A stretch of DNA of 64,000 nt from Edaphobacter flagellatus (GTDB lineage Bacteria; Acidobacteriota; Terriglobia; Terriglobales; Acidobacteriaceae). The notes beneath the pieces were generated by a model. It made no database searches. It saw only the letters and a program-made list of their open reading frames with translations, and had not been told where the DNA came from. Below, piece after piece: positions 35,946 to 44,748 of the stretch. Location of the stretch: the NCBI RefSeq assembly GCF_025264665.1, contig NZ_CP073697.1, positions 806,001-870,000 of the forward strand. Reading direction: 5' to 3'. The translations under genes and the position numbers were made by a program. Each line of letters starts with the position of its first letter. Within the stretch, counting starts at the first letter, position 1.

Positions 35946-36638
35946 ATGTTTGCGGGGGCGCACCGCAAGCGTCGTTGCTCTTGGACCGTTGTCGAGGAGC
36001 CGAGCTTGATCCCTCTTGAGGCTAAACACGAGGCGCGCCGTAACACGTACTGGATGAACGCGGCACGTGCGCATGACCCGACTTTGCATCTGCACTGCGT
36101 GCACGTATCCGAACTGTGCGCATGCTTCTCCGCCTTCCTGAATCTGCCGCTAGACCAGCAAACCGCCTTAAAGCGTTCCGGGTTACTGCATGACATTGGA
36201 AAGCTCAAAGTCCCAGCCGCCATCCTGCAAAAGCCTTCGCCTCTCACGCCGGAAGAGACAACAATTGTTCAGGCTCATACATACCTCGGATACGAGATGC
36301 TGCTCGAAAACGGCGAAACGGACGAATTGCTACTGACGACAACCCGCGACCACCATGAGCGGCTTGATGGCAGCGGTTATCCCCGGCAGCTCACGGCTCC
36401 CGAAATTTCCGCAGCCGTCCGGATTGTGACTCTATGTGATGTTTTCGCGGCCATGACGGAGCCGCGTCCGTATGTTGCCGCTATGAAATGGGACGAAGCG
36501 TTGGCAACTATGGCGAAGATGCGCAACCGGCTCGACCACGATCTCTTAGCCGGTTTTGCCACAATGATGACGGCATTACACGCGCCGAAAAAGCGGTTCG
36601 GTCCGCTGGGAAACCGTTTAAGGAAAAAGAAAACATGA
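35946..36638 (+). CDS. Standalone HD-GYP domain protein
   Basis: Up to 230 residues. The HD-GYP signatures are LLHDIGKLKVP (about 82), HHERLDGSGYP (about 138) and VTLCDVFAAMTE (about 163). These match metal-dependent cyclic-di-GMP phosphodiesterases. There is no receiver or sensor domain and no membrane helix, and the C-terminus is basic (RLRKKKT). The start is uncertain: the ATG at 35946 gives a poorly conserved N-terminus, and a TTG at 36006 has AGGAG upstream and would begin nearer the domain. It overlaps the KH gene (ATGA). On a mobile element it might set c-di-GMP levels in a transfer decision; this is inference. Confidence 0.82.
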   Translation: MFAGAHRKRRCSWTVVEEPSLIPLEAKHEARRNTYWMNAARAHDPTLHLHCVHVSELCACFSAFLNLPLDQQTALKRSGLLHDIGKLKVPAAILQKPSPLTPEETTIVQAHTYLGYEMLLENGETDELLLTTTRDHHERLDGSGYPRQLTAPEISAAVRIVTLCDVFAAMTEPRPYVAAMKWDEALATMAKMRNRLDHDLLAGFATMMTALHAPKKRFGPLGNRLRKKKT

Positions 36639-36919
36639 CACTTTCCCAGCCTGTATGTAAGGAAGAACCGTCGATGCAGAGGCTCATGCATGAGATTGTC
36701 CGCTATCTGGTGGACGATGAAGCCGCTATCCGAGTAGATTGTCTGGACGGCAACGACGGCGTTACGACGCTCAATGTCCATGTCGCTCCGTCCGACACCG
36801 GCAAGCTCATTGGCAAGCGAGGCCGCACAGCGCGCTCGCTGCGCATGATCCTCTCGGCCGCCAGCATGAAATTGCACCACCGCTACGCGCTCAATATTCA
36901 GGAAACGATTGAGTCGTAG
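36635..36919 (+). CDS. KH-domain RNA-binding protein (KhpA-like)
   Basis: A 94-residue protein with one type II KH domain. The GxxG loop is in LIGKRGRTARSLRMI, preceded by the strand LNVHVAPSD and followed by a helix-strand end, as in KhpA/YlqC. The ATG overlaps the HD-GYP stop; an internal Met at 36674 corresponds to the usual KhpA start and also has an upstream AAGGA. KhpA is normally a chromosomal housekeeping RNA-binding partner of KhpB. Here the gene sits between an HD-GYP gene and the relaxase region, inside the element. It may bind the structured RNA candidate upstream, but nothing proves that. Confidence 0.86.
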   Translation: MTLSQPVCKEEPSMQRLMHEIVRYLVDDEAAIRVDCLDGNDGVTTLNVHVAPSDTGKLIGKRGRTARSLRMILSAASMKLHHRYALNIQETIES

Positions 36920-36985
36920 TTCTGCCTTGGATGTACGAAACGAATCGCAACGTGCATTCGGTACGTGACACGGAGGTTGGGCGCA

Positions 36986-37390
36986 ATGGAACCATTCTGC
37001 CGTCTCTTAACAGCACCGGTTGAACTGAAGTTCTACGGCGAATTTGAGATAACCACAAATCTCAAATCGGTCGGGGGATTCTCGCCGGAACAACTTACTC
37101 TGCTCGAATCTATTCTTGGCTCTCAAGGCGCCAAACTGCACTTAGCAAGAATGGCTCTTGAAACCGATTTGAATTCAATGACGGACTCGCACTTTCGAGA
37201 CCGATACAGCGGCCCCAGTGACCGGGATTTATTGGATGCCGTGCTGCCATGTTTGCCACCAGGGCAGCATTTCTATTGGGAATCGCTTCGAGAGGGGCCG
37301 GGCGATTGTTTGCACAACGAAATTATGCCGGTCTTCTTCGTATTTGAAGTGCGCCTTAAGAAGACGGGAATCGAAGAGATAGCGACGTGA
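36986..37390 (+). CDS. Unrecognised 134-residue protein
   Basis: The ATG at 36986 is chosen because GGAGG lies about 9 bases upstream; a GTG at 36965 is in frame but precedes that site. The product is soluble, with no signal peptide, and contains strands (ELKFYGEFEI) and a C-terminal FFVFEVRLKKTGIEEI. No family is recognised. It is about 65 bases after the KH gene. Its stop codon is directly adjacent to the stop codon of the convergent relaxase gene, with no bases between. Confidence 0.6.
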   Translation: MEPFCRLLTAPVELKFYGEFEITTNLKSVGGFSPEQLTLLESILGSQGAKLHLARMALETDLNSMTDSHFRDRYSGPSDRDLLDAVLPCLPPGQHFYWESLREGPGDCLHNEIMPVFFVFEVRLKKTGIEEIAT

Positions 37391-40300
37391 TTAGAGCGAA
37401 ATGCCGTATCCGCTGTCCGTTGGTCCGTCTTTGTTGATTCCTGCGCTTTGTTCGTTGCCTCGTGTGATTGCCGTTGAGAGTCCAAATGGTTCCAGCGCCG
37501 CCTGCGCAGCGATGGGCTGCGCGTTTCGGTCGAAGAATTGGCCATGCGCGTCGATGTGTAGCCAGCCGGGATTCTGGTCATTCCGATAGCTTTGAATTTC
37601 CGCATGCTCTTTCCGCCATGCAAATGGCTCCGCATGTTCTATCCCGATAGATTGAACCAACGGCTCCCAATGCCGCCTTTCCTCGGCAGTCGGTTCAAGG
37701 TGCGTGGCTTGCAGGTCTACCGGAATGTCTGGCCCTCTGTAGGCAAGTTCTGTAACGCGGTCAGCATAGCGCTCGATGAGTGCACGCTGATTGTGCTCCG
37801 GCTCAGAATCATGCTGATGCCGTTCCGTGATGGCGCGTGCGGTGTCAGCAGGGTCTACTCCATTTCTGGCTTGCTCCTGCGACCACCGAAGATCGGTAAG
37901 TACGGTCTCCCGGTCAAGAGACGTGGCATAGACGGATGGCGGCACATGGGAAGTTGGTTGATAGGGCTGCATCCCTTCCACGTGTTCTTTGCGGTAGGTC
38001 ATCATCTCACCTCTTGGCTGTTCGGCTTTTTGTTGAGTGGGTTCTAACGCCGCAGTCTTTGAGACATCGCGGCTAAGGTCTTTGGTCAGCCGCGCGGCGT
38101 TGTCGGTATAGAGCTGCACATCATGCGCCGCGCGAGAGACCGCGACGTAGGCGAAGCGTTGGTTGATGAGGTCGCGGTGAGCGGAGACCTCCACGTTGAT
38201 AAGCACACGGTCTGCCGTCAATCCTTGCGAGCTATGCGATGTCACTGCATAGCCATGATCGAAGTGCCTCATTTGCTGAGGATCGAATGAAACCGAGCGC
38301 GCTGTTTGCCCCTCAACGCGCACGGTCATTTCGTGCGGACGAATACTCTCGATGGTTCCGAGTTGGCGATTGGCAATTTGCAGTTCACGGTTGTTGGTCG
38401 TGAACTGAATCCGGTCGCCCTCCGCAAACTCGCGTGTCACTTCCCGATAGGCGGTAATGCCTTGCAGCCGCTTCGGGTCATAGGAAACCTGACCGCAGTC
38501 CTCACGCTCCACGGTGATCTGATTCAGCTTCGTATCCACGTCACGTACGGTCGCGTAGCTGTACGGCTCCAAGCCCAATTCCTTGCTGCCGCGTGTGTAT
38601 TGGAGGACATCGCCGGGCTGATACTGCGCCGCCCAAACTCGATCTGCGCTGCTGAGGTCGGATCGGGGCATGAGCACAGCGAATTCGCGGTCAATTCCGC
38701 GCAGCGCTTCCACCGTTCGCAGCTCCGCGCGGATCGCCTGGTTCAGCTCCATGCGGCTGGCGTTGTCGGGCGAGATGACAAGCGTGTTCTCTGACTGCGT
38801 GACGTAGGCGCGGGCAATCGCAGCGATGCGTTCGGGGCGTCCCGCATACTCTTGCACGCGCCCTTGCTCCTGCAATAACTGCACTCCGTCCACGGTGTGG
38901 TTTTGCGAAAGTAATTCGACAGCACGGAGCAATTCCGGCTGTTCTTTCTGGCGCATGATCTGGTCAAGCTGCGAAGTACGCATCCCTTCCGCTTGCAGTT
39001 GCTCAAAGGGCTTTCCCGCATCCACGCCCTGGTGCTGGCGAATGTCACCAATCAACAGAACCCGATCTTGCGGCCCCAGCTTCTCCATGAACGCCTGCAT
39101 CTGTTTCGTGCTTGTCAAACTGGACTCATCGACCATGTAGAGATGGCGGCTGGCGGGATCTCCCGCTGTCTCGCCCGTTGCACCGCGAGCAAGAAACCGC
39201 TGCAAGGTTTCCGCGTTGATTCCGGCGTCACGGAGCTGGTTCGCAGCACGGTTCGTCGGTGCGAAACCCTCGACGGCAAAGCCCTCGGCCTCGGCCCCGG
39301 CCCGGATGGTTCGTAAGCTCTCGGTCTTGCCTGAACCCGCGTAACCCTGCAAACCGTGTACGCGGTCGGTAGTGCTCAGTACCTCCTCCACAACGCGACG
39401 TTGGGCAGGATTCAACCGCTCCTGCTCCGCAGCATGAGAGCGGGCACTTTCCGCTGACATGATCGGCGTCACGACGGCCTGCCCACGCTTCATGAACTCG
39501 ATATTGCTGCGCTCGGCCTGGAGCATGTCGCGAGTGGTATACCGCTGCCCGGCATAGTGCCGTGGACTATCGACCTTCAAGAACTCGCCCATCGCTTCTC
39601 GGCGCCGGAAATTCTCGCGAATCTCGGCATACGTCACATCGCCCATGCCGCGACGTAAGGCGTCGCGCATGATGCCTCGGTCGTCGGTGATGGCCTCGCG
39701 CTCAAAGTTGCGGGCCTTCGCAAAGCTCACGCTTTCGCGCACGCGCTGCTGTTGCTCGTCGGGCTTGTGTGCCTGTTCCTGGCCGCGCTGCTGCATTCGT
39801 TCCTGTGCGGCAGCGATAACTTTCTCGGGCTGGTTGCCATACTCTTCGGCCAGCTTGCGATGCGCGGCTAAAGTCTCTTCCGGGCCAAGGTGCTGTTTGC
39901 GGTCGCGGGTGGTGAGCGCGGCAAACTGAGCCGCTTCCGGGCCGCTCTGACCACGCTTGGCCATCTCTTCTTCGATCTTCTGGCGGCGTAAACTGGAAGC
40001 GTCCAAGTAATCCTGCGTGTAGCCTTTGATCTCCGGTGCTCCGCTCTTTCCGGCCTGGATTTCATAGCCAAGGTTCCGCAGGCGGTACATCAGTTCGGCT
40101 TGATACACGGCGGTCGCAAACTGCTGGGACGCATAGTAGCTGTGGGATTGAAGAGCGCGGAAAGAACCATCCTCCCGCGTCGTCATATTGAAGATGACGG
40201 TGTGCGTGTGGAGCTGCGGCGCGGCGTAGCCATCAACCGGCCTCGCTGTGTCATGTTCAAATTTTGCGACGAGAAAACGACCCGTAGTCTCGGCAGGGCG

Positions 40301-40744
40301 GTTGCCGCCTAGCCGGGCCTGCGTGTACCGCTCCAACTCCGTCAGCGCAATCGAGACGGCTTCGCGATGTGCTTCCCGCACGCGATTGTCCCTACCTACC
40401 AGAGCCGTAAGAGAGACGGACTTCGGCGCGGAGAAAGTAGCGTCCCATGCGGCGCGATGCTCAAGCGGTTTGACCGTCTCGCCTTCGGCGTTCGTGTATT
40501 CCTTCCCGTCGCGATGCTGGATGAGCTGCTGGCCTGTTATGGGATGCTGGCCTTCGCTCAGTAAGGAAAATTGGCTGGCCCGGACGTCACCTTTGAGACC
40601 AAAGGTGTCCACTAATTTTCCTTGCCATCCGGTAGGAATTTGTTCGTGCTCTTTCCAGTAGTTCTTTTCGGCAGCAATGAACTCTTTGACGTGATACTCC
40701 TGCGCTTTCCCGGCCGTGAGCGGTTCTGGAGCGACTTTGAACAT
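37391..40744 (-). CDS. MobF-family conjugative relaxase-helicase
   Basis: An 1117-residue protein with an N-terminal TrwC-type relaxase domain (about 1-300). Candidate nicking tyrosines are near residues 17 and 28, HRAAWDATFSAPKSVSL is present, and the metal-binding His triad lies in PQLHTHTVIFN (about 182). A superfamily 1 helicase region follows with Walker A GYAGSGKTES (about 469), Walker B MVDESS (about 544) and a C-terminal SHSSQGLTADRV motif (about 867). It nicks oriT and unwinds the transferred strand. It ends the long minus-strand transfer unit and follows the coupling protein by 5 bases. The long C-terminal region (about 930-1117) is not recognised. Confidence 0.93.
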   Translation of the reverse strand: MFKVAPEPLTAGKAQEYHVKEFIAAEKNYWKEHEQIPTGWQGKLVDTFGLKGDVRASQFSLLSEGQHPITGQQLIQHRDGKEYTNAEGETVKPLEHRAAWDATFSAPKSVSLTALVGRDNRVREAHREAVSIALTELERYTQARLGGNRPAETTGRFLVAKFEHDTARPVDGYAAPQLHTHTVIFNMTTREDGSFRALQSHSYYASQQFATAVYQAELMYRLRNLGYEIQAGKSGAPEIKGYTQDYLDASSLRRQKIEEEMAKRGQSGPEAAQFAALTTRDRKQHLGPEETLAAHRKLAEEYGNQPEKVIAAAQERMQQRGQEQAHKPDEQQQRVRESVSFAKARNFEREAITDDRGIMRDALRRGMGDVTYAEIRENFRRREAMGEFLKVDSPRHYAGQRYTTRDMLQAERSNIEFMKRGQAVVTPIMSAESARSHAAEQERLNPAQRRVVEEVLSTTDRVHGLQGYAGSGKTESLRTIRAGAEAEGFAVEGFAPTNRAANQLRDAGINAETLQRFLARGATGETAGDPASRHLYMVDESSLTSTKQMQAFMEKLGPQDRVLLIGDIRQHQGVDAGKPFEQLQAEGMRTSQLDQIMRQKEQPELLRAVELLSQNHTVDGVQLLQEQGRVQEYAGRPERIAAIARAYVTQSENTLVISPDNASRMELNQAIRAELRTVEALRGIDREFAVLMPRSDLSSADRVWAAQYQPGDVLQYTRGSKELGLEPYSYATVRDVDTKLNQITVEREDCGQVSYDPKRLQGITAYREVTREFAEGDRIQFTTNNRELQIANRQLGTIESIRPHEMTVRVEGQTARSVSFDPQQMRHFDHGYAVTSHSSQGLTADRVLINVEVSAHRDLINQRFAYVAVSRAAHDVQLYTDNAARLTKDLSRDVSKTAALEPTQQKAEQPRGEMMTYRKEHVEGMQPYQPTSHVPPSVYATSLDRETVLTDLRWSQEQARNGVDPADTARAITERHQHDSEPEHNQRALIERYADRVTELAYRGPDIPVDLQATHLEPTAEERRHWEPLVQSIGIEHAEPFAWRKEHAEIQSYRNDQNPGWLHIDAHGQFFDRNAQPIAAQAALEPFGLSTAITRGNEQSAGINKDGPTDSGYGISL

Positions 40745-40749
40745 GGCAT

Positions 40750-42816
40750 CTACTCGTGCTCAAATCGACCATCGCCTGCGACGACAAATTGAGGAAAGAT
40801 GGGGGTGGATAGGTCGTCGGGCTGAGGCAGCGGCATCACAGGATCGGGCTTGGGCATCTCCGCTTGAGTGGCAACCGCAATCGGCGTTTCTACTGTTGGC
40901 GGGGCGGGAATGTGCGGAGCTTCCTCGTCTTCCAGATCGACTGTGGGTGACGGCGGGACGATGGCTTTGGACATACGCTGTGGGTCATAGTCCAGTTCAT
41001 CGTCGGCCACCGCACGACGGTCAAAATCCTTTGCCACAACAGGCAGGTCAAGGTAATCGAATGCGAAGCGAGCTACGTTATTGCCGAGCTTCAAGTACGC
41101 ACGCCGGTCCTCAAGGCCGCTGATTTCGGAATCGAGCACAAGCGGTTCCACCTGACGGTCGATGGTGAAATTTTTCCCGTTGCGCGTGCCATCGAAGTGC
41201 GTCTCTTTCATGCGTTCGATTTCGACCTTCCCGATGGCATTGGACACCCATTCGGCAGCCTTCGGCTCTGTGGTCTTCAGGAAGATTTTGGTGGCAGGCT
41301 GCGACAGCATCACCTCGGCAAGATGACCGTAGATGGTTTCGAGCTGTGCCTTGCCCTGGAAGCCCAGCACCAGCGGATTTTTCGACTTCCGATTTTCGGT
41401 TATAGCGGTATGAAGCTGTGGCAACCGCTGGAGGCTGGCCAGCTCATCCAACACAAACCAGACCGGGGTTTGGTGTTCCTTCGGAGCACTCAGGAGCCGC
41501 AAAACGAGCCAGTCAATCCAAAGGCTATGAAGCGGCTGCAGAGCGTCGCGCTCGGTCGGACGCGATGTGATGAAGATCCAACCTTTGCGCTGATCGGCCC
41601 ACTCCGTGGCGCACCACCTTCGGCCCTCCGCTTCTTCCAGAGTGGGAAGCATTCGTAGGCTGTCCGCCACCAATCCGAGAGACGACAACACGCCGTTACG
41701 CTGCGGCGGCGAATCCTTGGCAATCATGGTTGCCATCTCCGTACCGACGACTTGTTTGTCGATTTCAGCCGGGTTCGCCATCCACTCTGCGAGTTGATGG
41801 GGAGTCGGACCAGTGCGCAGGAGATGGGCAAAAATCTTCTGCGGCGTCTTGGTAAAAAACTCGTCCTTTTGGGTGTCGGTCGGCTGGTAGAGCGATTTGG
41901 CGAGCGTCTTTGCTTCGGCCTTGCTGCGCAGTTCCTCGGCTGGCCCCCAATACGGGCAACGCTTGTCGAGGGGATTCAGGACGATATCGCCACGGCCTTC
42001 GTCATAGAACCTCTGAATGAACTCGCACGCCGGGTCGTACACAATGGCCGTGTGTCCCCGGCCTTGAATCTGCCGAAGTATCTGCATAATCAGAGTGGTT
42101 TTTCCGGCTCCGGTGTCGCCCATCAACTCGATGTGCTGCGACTCGTAACGCGCCGGAATCCGCATTAAATCTTTTGCCTCGGTGGTCTTGAACCCGATGC
42201 CTTCGCCGGCGATCGTTCCGTTGAATTGCTTAGGCGTGAGCATCACCGGCCCTTTCAGGCGCCGGCCATATTTCAATTCGCGGCGGCGCTTCATGTCCTT
42301 CCGAATGGAGAAAGGAAGCTGAGCCAGAAGGGCGAGCAAGCCGAAGCCAAACGGCTGCTTATAGATGTCCCATAGCGTGTTGCCACCATACACGCTCTGG
42401 CGAAGATAATCGCGCAGCGGGACATCGAAGTAGCTGTTTTCTGCGCCTCGATAAAGAGCAATGTACCCCTGCCGGGCTGCGGTTTCGGTCAGCGTCAGCG
42501 GAATCGGTTTCGTTCCCGGTTGCTCGGTGACCCCGGGCAGAACATCTGGTTCCACGGCAGGCTTTGTAGGAACATTCTTTCCTGCCTCGAAGAGCATCCG
42601 GTACTTATCCTTGCGGGTCTTACCAAGCTCGGCGGAGAGCGAGGTCCGCATGTAGATCGGCGTGTAGAACTGCTGTAGCGGTGTCATGGCAAAGGCGAAC
42701 CGCATGTAGAGAAATGCGCCCATAAGAACGACGGCCAGGAAAGTCGCCCCATAGGTATAGATGGGCGAATGCGGTGGCCAGATGATGGTCTCCTTGCGGC
42801 CCCATTGTGTCGGCAT
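40750..42816 (-). CDS. Type IV coupling protein (VirD4/TraD-like)
   Basis: A 688-residue ATPase; the ATG at 42816 overlaps the stop of the RHH gene. Two N-terminal membrane helices are present (about 17-40 and 140-160). The VirD4/TraD-type ATPase core has Walker A LMGDTGAGKTTL and Walker B WFVLDELASLQRLPQLHTAI. The C-terminus is acidic and Pro-rich (DLEDEEAPHIPAPP). It recruits the MobF relaxase-DNA complex to the Trb channel and pumps DNA. Order T4CP then MobF on the same strand supports the pairing. Confidence 0.92.
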   Translation of the reverse strand: MPTQWGRKETIIWPPHSPIYTYGATFLAVVLMGAFLYMRFAFAMTPLQQFYTPIYMRTSLSAELGKTRKDKYRMLFEAGKNVPTKPAVEPDVLPGVTEQPGTKPIPLTLTETAARQGYIALYRGAENSYFDVPLRDYLRQSVYGGNTLWDIYKQPFGFGLLALLAQLPFSIRKDMKRRRELKYGRRLKGPVMLTPKQFNGTIAGEGIGFKTTEAKDLMRIPARYESQHIELMGDTGAGKTTLIMQILRQIQGRGHTAIVYDPACEFIQRFYDEGRGDIVLNPLDKRCPYWGPAEELRSKAEAKTLAKSLYQPTDTQKDEFFTKTPQKIFAHLLRTGPTPHQLAEWMANPAEIDKQVVGTEMATMIAKDSPPQRNGVLSSLGLVADSLRMLPTLEEAEGRRWCATEWADQRKGWIFITSRPTERDALQPLHSLWIDWLVLRLLSAPKEHQTPVWFVLDELASLQRLPQLHTAITENRKSKNPLVLGFQGKAQLETIYGHLAEVMLSQPATKIFLKTTEPKAAEWVSNAIGKVEIERMKETHFDGTRNGKNFTIDRQVEPLVLDSEISGLEDRRAYLKLGNNVARFAFDYLDLPVVAKDFDRRAVADDELDYDPQRMSKAIVPPSPTVDLEDEEAPHIPAPPTVETPIAVATQAEMPKPDPVMPLPQPDDLSTPIFPQFVVAGDGRFEHE

Positions 42817-43196
42817 CAGCGGCCTCCTTCTGTCTTCGCAACCAGGTCGCTTGCGACCTGCACTTTGCTGCGACGAACCTCTGCCATGATGGCTTCGAAG
42901 CGTTCCTCTGTGATGGGCTTCGCCTGCGAAATTGGGCGCAAAAGGTTGGTAAGGATCATCCGCAATCCGACCAATTCCACCAGCTCTGGGCGCAACCGGT
43001 TTGTGTCGGTAGCTCGTTCCAACTCTTTGAGAGCAACGTCGCGCAACCATTCGCTGCGGGCTTGCCCCAAAGCGTTAGCGTATTCGGTGATCCGGCGATG
43101 CTCTTCTTGCGTAAGCTTCACAGTGACGGGGCATACGCGATTTTGGTTTGGTTCTGTGCCTTCTGGCACCGCAGCTTCCTGATCGAGGAGAGCCAT
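42816..43196 (-). CDS. Ribbon-helix-helix accessory protein of the transfer region
   Basis: A 126-residue protein; the Met at 43196 has GAGG upstream, while the longer frame runs through the repeat-containing promoter. Residues about 22-65 (VTVKLTQEEHRRITEYANAL, RSEWLRDVALKELE) fit a ribbon-helix-helix DNA-binding domain as in MobC, TraM or TraA-like relaxosome proteins. It is the first gene of the RHH-T4CP-MobF group. Two GTGCAC-palindrome blocks lie just upstream, where such a protein would autoregulate or bind oriT. Its specific name is not known. Confidence 0.72.
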   Translation of the reverse strand: MALLDQEAAVPEGTEPNQNRVCPVTVKLTQEEHRRITEYANALGQARSEWLRDVALKELERATDTNRLRPELVELVGLRMILTNLLRPISQAKPITEERFEAIMAEVRRSKVQVASDLVAKTEGGR

Positions 43197-43213
43197 AGAA
43201 ACCTCAAAATCCC

Positions 43214-43280
43214 AGGTGCACCTACGTGCACCTGACTTTGGTAAGTGGTTGTTTCTAAATAGGTGCACCTAAGTGCACCC
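43214..43280. promoter_or_regulatory. Paired palindromic GTGCAC repeats, operator or oriT candidate
   Basis: Block 1 (43214-43233) is AGGTGCACCTACGTGCACCT; block 2 (43261-43280) is AGGTGCACCTAAGTGCACCC. Each contains the perfect palindrome AGGTGCACCT plus a second GTGCACC half. They are 47 bases apart start to start, and the first ends about 18 bases upstream of the RHH gene. This is typical of operators bound by RHH proteins, and such sites often border oriT. Which of the two applies cannot be told from sequence. Confidence 0.65.
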
Positions 43281-43364
43281 TGCATGACCCTTGGAGGGGT
43301 GAAGTGTAAACTTTCACCCCATGCGTAGCATGGTTCCCGTACTGCCGAGGGGTTCGATGGAGCA

Positions 43365-43679
43365 TCATGCTTTCCGAACCGCCACAGACTCACCGGGTTC
43401 CACCGATGTTGAGGGCTTCTTAGCAGGTCCACGAGACGCCTTAGAACCATTCGGGCGACGGGCCTTCAATAGCTCTGGGACATCCTTGCAACGATCGGAT
43501 GTACGGAACGTGGCAAACTCGCGATCCTTTTCAAACAGGTATTCAAGACCTTTGTTGATGACCTCATCGGGAGTTGCACCGATGAAAGCAGCGTATTGGT
43601 TGATCTGCATAACGATGGGTTCATTGAACCGAACGTGGGCCGTTACGCGGCGGGTTTGAGTGACTTCGATGAGTGGCAT
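43365..43679 (-). CDS. Unrecognised 104-residue protein downstream of trbB
   Basis: A short basic protein beginning MPLIEVTQTRRVTAHVRFNE. Its first half (INQYAAFIGATPDEVINKGL, FEKDREFATF) looks like a ribbon-helix-helix or similar small DNA-binding fold, and the second half is Lys/Arg/Pro-rich and probably disordered. It follows trbB by 11 bases on the same strand, with a possible AGGAGG site upstream. Likely a transfer-region regulator or relaxosome accessory; no family is recognised. Confidence 0.65.
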   Translation of the reverse strand: MPLIEVTQTRRVTAHVRFNEPIVMQINQYAAFIGATPDEVINKGLEYLFEKDREFATFRTSDRCKDVPELLKARRPNGSKASRGPAKKPSTSVEPGESVAVRKA

Positions 43680-43690
43680 TACAACCTCCT

Positions 43691-44668
43691 TTAGTGGGTG
43701 GAAAGAGATGACTCTTGCAGGCTGGGAAAGACCGTCTCAAGCGAGAAGCATTTCGCTTCGCGCGAGAAACCTTGGACGTGAGCAACATCGGTGATGCGAC
43801 GGCCAGCTTGAGTACGCTGCGCCTGGATGACGTAATCGACGGAATCCGCAACTTCCGCCGCGATGTCATCGCGCAACGATTGCTGGTGCGAACGCATAGC
43901 AAGCTCGCAGAATCGACGCAGGGCCTTCGTGGGTGAATTGGCATGGATCGTTGCCAATGAGCCACCGTGCCCGGTGTTGAATGAATCCAGCAACGTGCGA
44001 GCTTCTTCGCCACGTACCTCGCCCAAAATGATGCGGTCTGGCCGCCACCGCAAAGCGCCCTTCAGAAGCGTGGCGAAGTCCACGACTCCGGCAAGGGACT
44101 CAACCTGGCATTCGGTGGCCAGAACGTTCGGCTTCGAGATGCGCAGCTCGGACGTATCCTCGATCACGACGATGCGCTCTTCCTCTGGAATGGCATCCGC
44201 TAATGCATTCAGGAGAGTGGTCTTTCCACTGGATGTTCCGCCACTGATGAGCAGCGTCTTTCCGCTGCGAATCTGTTCTGTCAGGAACTCACTCATTTCC
44301 TCAGTGAGCGCACCGCGCGCGATGAGGTCGGCAAGGGTATAGCGAACCTTGGCAAACTTGCGAATGGTGAGCGACGGACCGGGGCGCACGACCGGCGGCA
44401 GCACCGCCGCAAGACGGCTTCCGTCCGGGAGTTGTACGTTCAATAACGGGTGAGATTCATCGAACTGCTTTCCGAGGTGATTGGCGATGATTTCAAGTCC
44501 TGTACGAAGCGCCTTTGCATCGAAGCGAACCGACCCTGCGCAGGTGAGCTTGCCCACCTTTTCAAACCACCACGAACCATCGGGGTTGCCCATGATCTCG
44601 CTCACGCCGTCGTCAAGCAACAACTGCTCGATGGGCCGAAGGAACGGGAGGATCAAATCGAAGCTCAT
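43691..44668 (-). CDS. trbB: TrbB / VirB11-type secretion ATPase
   Basis: A 325-residue hexameric traffic ATPase. The N-terminal domain covers about 1-120 (PIEQLLLDDGVSEIMGNPDG). Walker A is ISGGTSSGKTTLLNAL (about 141), followed by IEDTSELRI, the Asp box and Walker B (RPDRIILGEVRGEEA, about 210) and the His box GSLATIHANS (about 236). It energises assembly and DNA transfer by the Trb channel. Unlike the RP4 order, where trbB is first, here it lies near the end of the trb unit, after ssb. Confidence 0.93.
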   Translation of the reverse strand: MSFDLILPFLRPIEQLLLDDGVSEIMGNPDGSWWFEKVGKLTCAGSVRFDAKALRTGLEIIANHLGKQFDESHPLLNVQLPDGSRLAAVLPPVVRPGPSLTIRKFAKVRYTLADLIARGALTEEMSEFLTEQIRSGKTLLISGGTSSGKTTLLNALADAIPEEERIVVIEDTSELRISKPNVLATECQVESLAGVVDFATLLKGALRWRPDRIILGEVRGEEARTLLDSFNTGHGGSLATIHANSPTKALRRFCELAMRSHQQSLRDDIAAEVADSVDYVIQAQRTQAGRRITDVAHVQGFSREAKCFSLETVFPSLQESSLSTH

Positions 44669-44725
44669 AGCGGAACCTCACAGCGATCGAAGCCCGGCGT
44701 TAGCCGAGCTTCCGAGATAGTGAAA

Positions 44726-44748
44726 GACGTGGCCTATGCGGCCACGTC
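44726..44748 (-). terminator. Hairpin overlapping the ssb stop, possible attenuator
   Basis: GACGTGGCC (44726-44734) and GGCCACGTC (44740-44748) form a perfect 9-bp hairpin with a 5-base loop spanning the ssb stop codon. On the minus strand it is followed by TTTCACT. A second, slightly imperfect hairpin (about 44684-44707) follows before trbB. Both may reduce read-through into trbB and the genes after it. Confidence 0.5.

Noticed and set aside
43214..43280. Short repeated sequence considered as a CRISPR array
   Set aside because: Only two copies, each internally palindromic, no uniform spacers and no cas genes; operator or oriT is far more likely.
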